DNA of 64,000 nucleotides from assembly GCA_031841125.1 (NCBI GenBank), contig CM063106.1:9548001-9612000 (forward strand), written 5' to 3'. Origin of the DNA: Acanthococcus lagerstroemiae (taxonomy: Eukaryota; Arthropoda; Insecta; Hemiptera; Eriococcidae). The notes below the pieces were generated by a model, which made no database searches, was not told where the DNA came from, and worked only from the letters and a program-made list of their open reading frames with translations. Position numbers and translations under genes: made by a program. Below are positions 58,650-64,000 of this stretch, one piece after another; position 1 is the first letter of the stretch, and the number at the start of each line of letters is the position of its first letter.

Positions 58650-59270
58650 ATTATTCCGAAATTTGGGCGGGACATCTGACTATTCGGGAAATCTTGCTAC
58701 AAGTCTGTAAAGTGGTAATGCTGCCCGCCCTGCTATATGGAAACGAATGTCGGATATTATACCGAAAACATGTCAAGACCCTCGAGAAATTTCACCAACG
58801 GCAACTGAGAAATATCCTGCGAATTAAGTGGCTGGACTACGTGTCAAATACAAAAGTGCTGGAGCAGGCAAACTGCGACCCGATTGAGCGCATGCTGTCC
58901 AGGAACCAACTTCGCTGGACGGCATGTCCGGAAAATGGACGATACCGGACTTCCGAAGCAGGCCCTGTACGGTGAGCTAGGTCAGGGCCGGAGGCTGCAA
59001 GGTGGTGAGATCAAGCGATATAGGGATATGATTCATGTAACCCCGAAGAACGCCAAAGTGGACCGTAACTGGGAGGAACTATGCGAGGACCGAACAGTAT
59101 GGAAAACGGCAATTTACCGAAACGGCGTAGTCTTCAATCGGCAGCACCGGACCAGAACCACAGCAAGCACACCCGTTAGATGCCCCGATTGTGGACGGAT
59201 GATAGGATCACGGATTGGCATGGTAAGCCACCAAAGGATACACAGAGAGCGAAGGTGATGCGCGCATCCT
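58650..59270 (+). mobile_element. CR1/L2-type LINE 3' fragment with terminal zinc finger
   Basis: C-terminal end of the RT ORF: PALLYGNECRILYRKHVKTL, EKFHQRQLRNILRIKWLDYV and NQLRWT. After a frameshift near 58915, VRKMDDTGLPKQALYGELGQ, GRRLQGG, then CPDCGRMIGSRIGMVSHQRI, a C2H2-type finger, and the stop at 59256. This order is standard for CR1-like elements. The RT active site is missing, so it is dead. Confidence 0.8.
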
Positions 59271-59289
59271 CGAGAACGAGGCCGGACCA

Positions 59290-61090
59290 CGATGAATGTA
59301 AAAATCTGTAGATAATATTTCGAACCATCTTGTACACACCTAATTACTCTTCTTTGTTTAATTCAGTAACGTAGTATTGATTGATTATCTTGAAATATTC
59401 CACCCGTCGCTTTGTTCCGTGTAATTTCGATCAAATACAATATCATCCCCGCAGTTGTGTGTTGTTCTGTGTCGCGAATTGATCCACTTGGCCGTTCCCG
59501 AACCTTAAAAATTTGTCGACCCGCGACGAGGCACGAACCTCGGCGAACCGCTGGATCCCGCTACCCAGTAGCCAACCCGCCTCCCCTGCGGATCAAGTGG
59601 GCTGGATAGCCCGAGTTTCGCGACCTACTGAAATTTTGTGGCCAGATCTGAAATCAGCGTGAAAATTTGATTTAGGAAGAGTGCTTCTTTCTGCGATATG
59701 TGACGTCTAAAAATTTGGTAATTTCTGGCCATTTTATTACTTCTTTTCGGAAGAGAAAAGGGTCTGGTCAAAATTTCAAAATCACCTTCAGAACCAGCGA
59801 CATGAAAATAGATAGATTTCACCTTTGTTCATTCCTATCTTCGCCGCGTGTTCTCGGCAAGACAACAATGCGGCCCCGCGCGAACAGCTGCCGACTGCGC
59901 GAATGCACTCGTGTTAATAAAATTGCATAACCGAATCGCCGCAAATAATACTGAACTTGAACGGAATCGGTTCATGGAAAAGGAAAGTGAATCTTTCTAA
60001 CGACAGGATACTTGATGGCGGTGCAGTTACGTGGTTCGAATTTTTAATCACACCTGCGTTAATATTTTAGCCGTCTCGTTTACGCGGCGGATTATTATGC
60101 CGTACTTATGATTCTGAATGGCGACGAACTGTCAATTAGACGCGATGATGGGAAATTAATTATCTCTCTCGCTTCGGGGTAATCTCGATATAGTAAAAAT
60201 AATGAGAAACTGAGAAACGGAAAACACGTCTGTTGGACGCGTCGGGTGATTGAATAGAATTGCAATTTTCTAGCCACCGACGGCCGTGAAAAACTGATTG
60301 GCTTTCGTCTTATCCTTTGGTAACGGAAAAATCCTGGCTTTACGAATGATTTTTAAGCAAAATTAGATATCTTTTATGCCGTCATTACGATGCTTCTGTG
60401 TTCTACTCAATCAGTTCATTGAACGATAAGAGGTGTCATTTAATTACGAGGTTGAAATTTGGATATTCTGTTATTTGTGACGGGAAAGTTAAATCGAAGA
60501 ATGGTATCATAGGATCAGAGGCGGTATCAGTGGGTAACAAGTAGTTCGAAATTTTGAAAATTTGAAATGTTTTACTCCCAGTAGCTAATTTTGTTCATTT
60601 TGGTCTAAAATGGTCGGATAAATTTTTTTGAAGTTGAAGAATTTTAAGGGATTTTGCAGGGGAGGGGTCTAGTTTCACGACCGAATGTTCGTGCCACCGT
60701 TTTCATTATCTGTTTTTTCGCAGCAGCTAATTCCAATTTCCCAAAATTTTTCTGTCTCATCTGGTTGCCTCCTTCCTTTCTTCCCACTTTTACCTCCTTC
60801 TTGTCTCGGCCAATCATTTACTAATTTACAGGTTCAGATATTTTTTGTTTTTCTGAAGTCCAGTGCACAAATTTCGGCTTCTTTTGTCATTTATGACCAA
60901 ATCTCCCAATTGCTTTTTCTGTGTTTTTTCTCTTCCTTTCTCTTCTGTGTAAGACAATCACCTTTCTTTTCCTGTTTCTTTCTTTAAAAAAAGCACTTAC
61001 CGGAGTTTAGGGAATATATAATAGCACAGGAAAATAATTAGAAATCCCGCGCATTTAAAATGAAACTCACGAGATCCGTCACACAGCATT
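59290..61090. other. No recognisable gene
   Basis: Contains a GC-rich patch at 59470-59610 with inverted GATCCACTTGG and CGGATCAAGTGG ends and a T-rich frame at 60685-60987. No element or gene family recognised. Confidence 0.4.
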
Positions 61091-61109
61091 TATAGGTGTA
61101 TGAACGAGA

Positions 61110-61510
61110 TTTTTTTCACAGGAGAGGAGGATCTCGTGAAGGTGGTGATTGGGGCAAGAGTTCGTGATTGCGGAGGGGCCTAAGATGGGGGATGTGATGG
61201 GGTAAGGGGGTCATAGTGAGGGAGGCCCGGAATATGTGCGAACTCTTGGTTGAGAATGAGGTTGTGGTTGGGAAAGGAATTTATAGTTAGAGAGGGGGTC
61301 TTATTGGAAAATGGGATCGTGAGGAAAAGCTTCGTTGTGAGGGTTGTGTTGGACGAGAGGACTCGTGTGGGGGAAGAGGTACGGTATGGGGTAGAAGGTA
61401 CGTGTTGGAGATAGAGGCTCGGGAGGAGGTGTCTTGTGATGAAGGAGGATGCCCGATGTGGGGGAGAGGGCTGAGGGTGGTGATAGTGTCTTGTCCATTT
61501 CAGATTCCTA
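61110..61510. repeat. GA-rich degenerate repeat, antisense relative of 56-57.6 kb
   Basis: G+A-dominated (GGAGGATCTCGTGAAGGTGG, GGAGGAGGTGTCTTGTGATG). On the minus strand it gives the same Pro/Ser-rich composition and a CACAAGACACCTCC phrase like the CT-rich field. Confidence 0.6.
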
Positions 61511-62315
61511 TTCGAAAATGACAGGAATGGCGGCATTTTCGCCTCCTTTTTTACTCATGCACCTTCAGAAAGAAAACCTACAGACGATCCGAGACTTCTA
61601 GGATATCTAATCCACACAGCCTGCCCTAAAATATCAAATTGAGAGATTTAGTCCATAATGCTAAATTTTTCATTTGTCATAAACATTAAATTCCTGACAA
61701 TTCACGGGCGTTTTAAATATGGTTCGTGATTTTATTTTTCTCTCGGGATTATTTGTCTTTCTACAGTTCATTCGTCACTTTTCCTGTTCTTTTTTTTTAA
61801 CGGGAAATAAATATAAATTTTTCCTGCGGAAAGAGTTTATTGTTCCTGTGAATTTCATTTTTCATTCCTGTGGTGATAAATGCATGCATTGGAGTTTTGC
61901 TGGTCTCGATCAAGGGTAGACAGAGTTCTCGATTTTGGTTTCGTGGTTGGAAGGATGTACGTCGTAGTAGTTTCAGAAATTGTACATTGAAGTTTACCTG
62001 TATCGAGATTCGAAGTTCAGAAAATGTGTGGTGTTGCATTTTTGTTTTTTGCCGCTCGAAACTATGAAGCGTGTAGTTTTCCTTCCTCTCACTATTTATT
62101 ATACGTAAACTTGAAAATAAAAGTGTAATTTCTTATCATGGTATTCGTAATTTGTATGAAAATACTTCTATAGCTTGCGGTTATGTGTGGTGAACGTCCT
62201 GGTATAAGTGATGAGAAATCAATGAACCTATAGACTAGATTCGTGTGGTCCCAAAATTGGTACGTGGGCTTCGCGGGATTAATTTGTCAAAATTTAAAGT
62301 CCTACTCTCACCCAA

Positions 62316-63125
62316 CCTATTTAATTGTATAATTGAGGAAATATTTTGAGAAATGGGGTGGGAAGGTAAAGGGGTCAAACAACCTCAGGTTTGCCGATGA
62401 CGTCCGCGCTATTTTCGGACAACATCGGGACTCCACAGGAAATGACCACTGAATTAGAAATAAAAACAAAAAAGCCGCGCGAAAAATTAATACAAATAAA
62501 ACAGTTTTACATTGGGACAGCAAAGAGAAGCTTGACTTTAAGCTTAGGGGAGAGAAAACCAATTCGGTGGAGGAAGCAGTATATTTAGGACAAATAACTG
62601 CATTTCAGGGTAGACTAGATAAAGAATAATCAGCGAGGACGTCAAAGGCTTAGAAAAGCTTTTGGGCGATGAGGGGTTGCTCAAGTCAAAAATGGCAATA
62701 AATCTCTAGGTCAAAATTGTAGAAAACTGCGCCTACCCAGTTTTAACACACGGAGTACAAACATGGCAGCCCCAACAAACAACTCAATAAAATATACAGA
62801 ACTTAACTAGCAGTGGAACGTAGTATTACAGGAACTAAACGTAGGGACAAAACAAGGAACACCATTACTCGATCATTAACGGGAACTAAAGATCCAAGAT
62901 ACGTAACTAAGAAATTCAAATTCAAATCGCAGGACACTTAACACAGATGGGAAAGGAGAGCGTTAGAATGGGTTCCTCGGGAGGAAACGAGAAAGGTAGG
63001 TCAGGTCGTCCAAAGAGAAGAAGGGACGACGAACTGATCCAATATGGCCAAGAGACGCGAGGGTACGTAGCCGCTGGGCAAGAGTCGGTGAGGCATATGC
63101 CCAAAGATGGGCTGGTTTAGATATT
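62316..63125 (+). mobile_element. RTE-like LINE fragment, heavily decayed
   Basis: Broken frames keep EMGWEGKGVK, YLGQITAFQGRLDKE, YPVLTHGVQTW and RSGRPKRRRDDELI in the same order as the 45.7- and 7.2-kb copies, and the end motif CATATGCCCAAAGATGGGCT. Stops interrupt nearly every segment. Confidence 0.7.
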
Positions 63126-63149
63126 GAGTGACTATAATTCAAATTAATG

Positions 63150-63190
63150 TATAAAAACCGAATAAACAATAATATTATTATTATTATTAC
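63150..63190. repeat. LINE tail with (ATT)n microsatellite
   Basis: AATAAACAATAATATTATTATTATTATTAC directly after the LINE 3' end, a usual position for RTE-type short tandem tails. Confidence 0.8.
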
Positions 63191-64000
63191 AAATTCCTAA
63201 TTTATTTTTGTTCAACACTTGTGTGTACCGGCATCTCTATTCTAAATACTAAACCCTGCCAGTAGGTAAGATAAGGGAGTGAATTTTCCTCTTTTTTTTC
63301 TCTTTTTCTCTCTCTTTTTTTTTTCAATTAGCCTGACCCTATAGGATTCCGCATGAGGAAAATCTGCAGTTTTGCTTTAAAGCTTCCAAAAAATTGGATC
63401 GGTTCAAAAAACTTCGTTTGATCATAAAAATTTGTTCTCATTGATGTAAAGATGGAGTACATATCGTGAATCTTGAGAAAAATATAATTCAAAGGTTAAT
63501 GACCTCAGGTGAATTTAAGATAAAAAGTACACTTTTGTGAACTTTGAACATCATAGACCACAGAAATCGAATAAAAGGATGAAAAGTTTGTCTACTCGGA
63601 TTTAAGAGACACTAAATCCATTTATATAATTTCTTTGGCTTAAATCGTCGTTTTGACAGTTCCACTGAAAGGGATGGACTTTAATATTGCGGACAATTTA
63701 GCGCCTAAAGGCTTTTCGGGTATATTAAAATATTATGTTAACTGTTATTCAATGAAATGAATTATATTATTATAATGGGTATCTTAAGCATAAACATAGC
63801 GTCAGGGAAGACCAGAGAGCCAGGCTACAACGTGTATTTTTTCACGTGTGAAAGAAGGAAAGTAAGGAGCTTGTTCTTTTAACGAATGTTTATCATTCTC
63901 TGAGTCTCAGCGTGAAATTGGCTTCGGCTCCATAAGTAATTTTTGCTGGGGCCTGGCTTCAGCTCTGGCAGAAGTTCTGTAAGGATTTAGCGCCTGTTAA
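63191..64000. other. No recognisable gene
   Basis: AT-rich; pyrimidine run at 63287-63327; no conserved frame or element end seen up to the window edge. Confidence 0.45.

Noticed and set aside
59440..59610. Possible SINE or tRNA-like sequence (minus strand)
   Set aside because: Only loose A/B-box resemblance and short inverted ends; no second copy in the window.

Overview
The window is AT-rich animal nuclear DNA, almost certainly from an insect. Two split genes with canonical GT-AG introns can be assembled exon by exon, and nearly everything else is introns and intergenic DNA packed with transposable elements. No bacterial-style operon, CRISPR array, rRNA or intact tRNA gene was seen. The species cannot be read from the sequence. 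A hemipteroid insect is only a weak guess.

Gene 1 (+ strand, coding exons 3539-15615) is the insect Gli-family Hedgehog effector cubitus interruptus (ci). Eleven exons carry the [14 protein letters not shown] amino-terminal block (Sufu contact), five C2H2 zinc fingers, three PKA-type phosphorylation clusters (RRDS, SRKSS, SSRRSS), a long Gln/Asn-rich tail and the conserved Gli/Ci carboxyl end. The first coding exon or exons lie upstream of the window, so the gene is 5' partial. Early poly(A) signals follow the stop at 15758-15863. A second run of repeat-free sequence after a nested DNA transposon ends in AATAAA at 18771, so the 3' UTR may extend that far.

Gene 2 (- strand, 44003 down to 24557) is a secreted animal heme peroxidase of the chorion-peroxidase/peroxinectin type. 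Thirteen coding exons join in frame to 718 codons plus stop, with signal peptide, distal His, catalytic Arg, calcium loop and proximal His all present. The two genes are convergent (tail to tail), with about 8.7 kb between their stop codons. No functional link between them is implied.

Layout: 1-763 is a pogo/Tigger remnant, and R1 repeats start at 768. 3.5-15.6 kb is ci, whose introns hold a foldback element, a LINE fragment, an R1 copy and a hAT-type MITE. 16.0-24.0 kb holds a nested transposon, a double palindrome, a SINE, an inverted satellite and a hAT element with exact 8-bp target duplications. 24.5-44 kb is the peroxidase gene, with introns filled by MITEs, SINEs, long degenerate GACTC-rich repeat fields and a second pogo-like element. 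44.6-64 kb has no recognisable host gene; it holds four LINE remnants of at least three types, a 2.9-kb foldback element, minisatellites and CT/GA-rich degenerate repeats.

The most useful biology is the complete exon model of the two genes, the loss of both heme-ester carboxylates in the peroxidase, and the layered TE structure. No convincing new multi-gene system was found.
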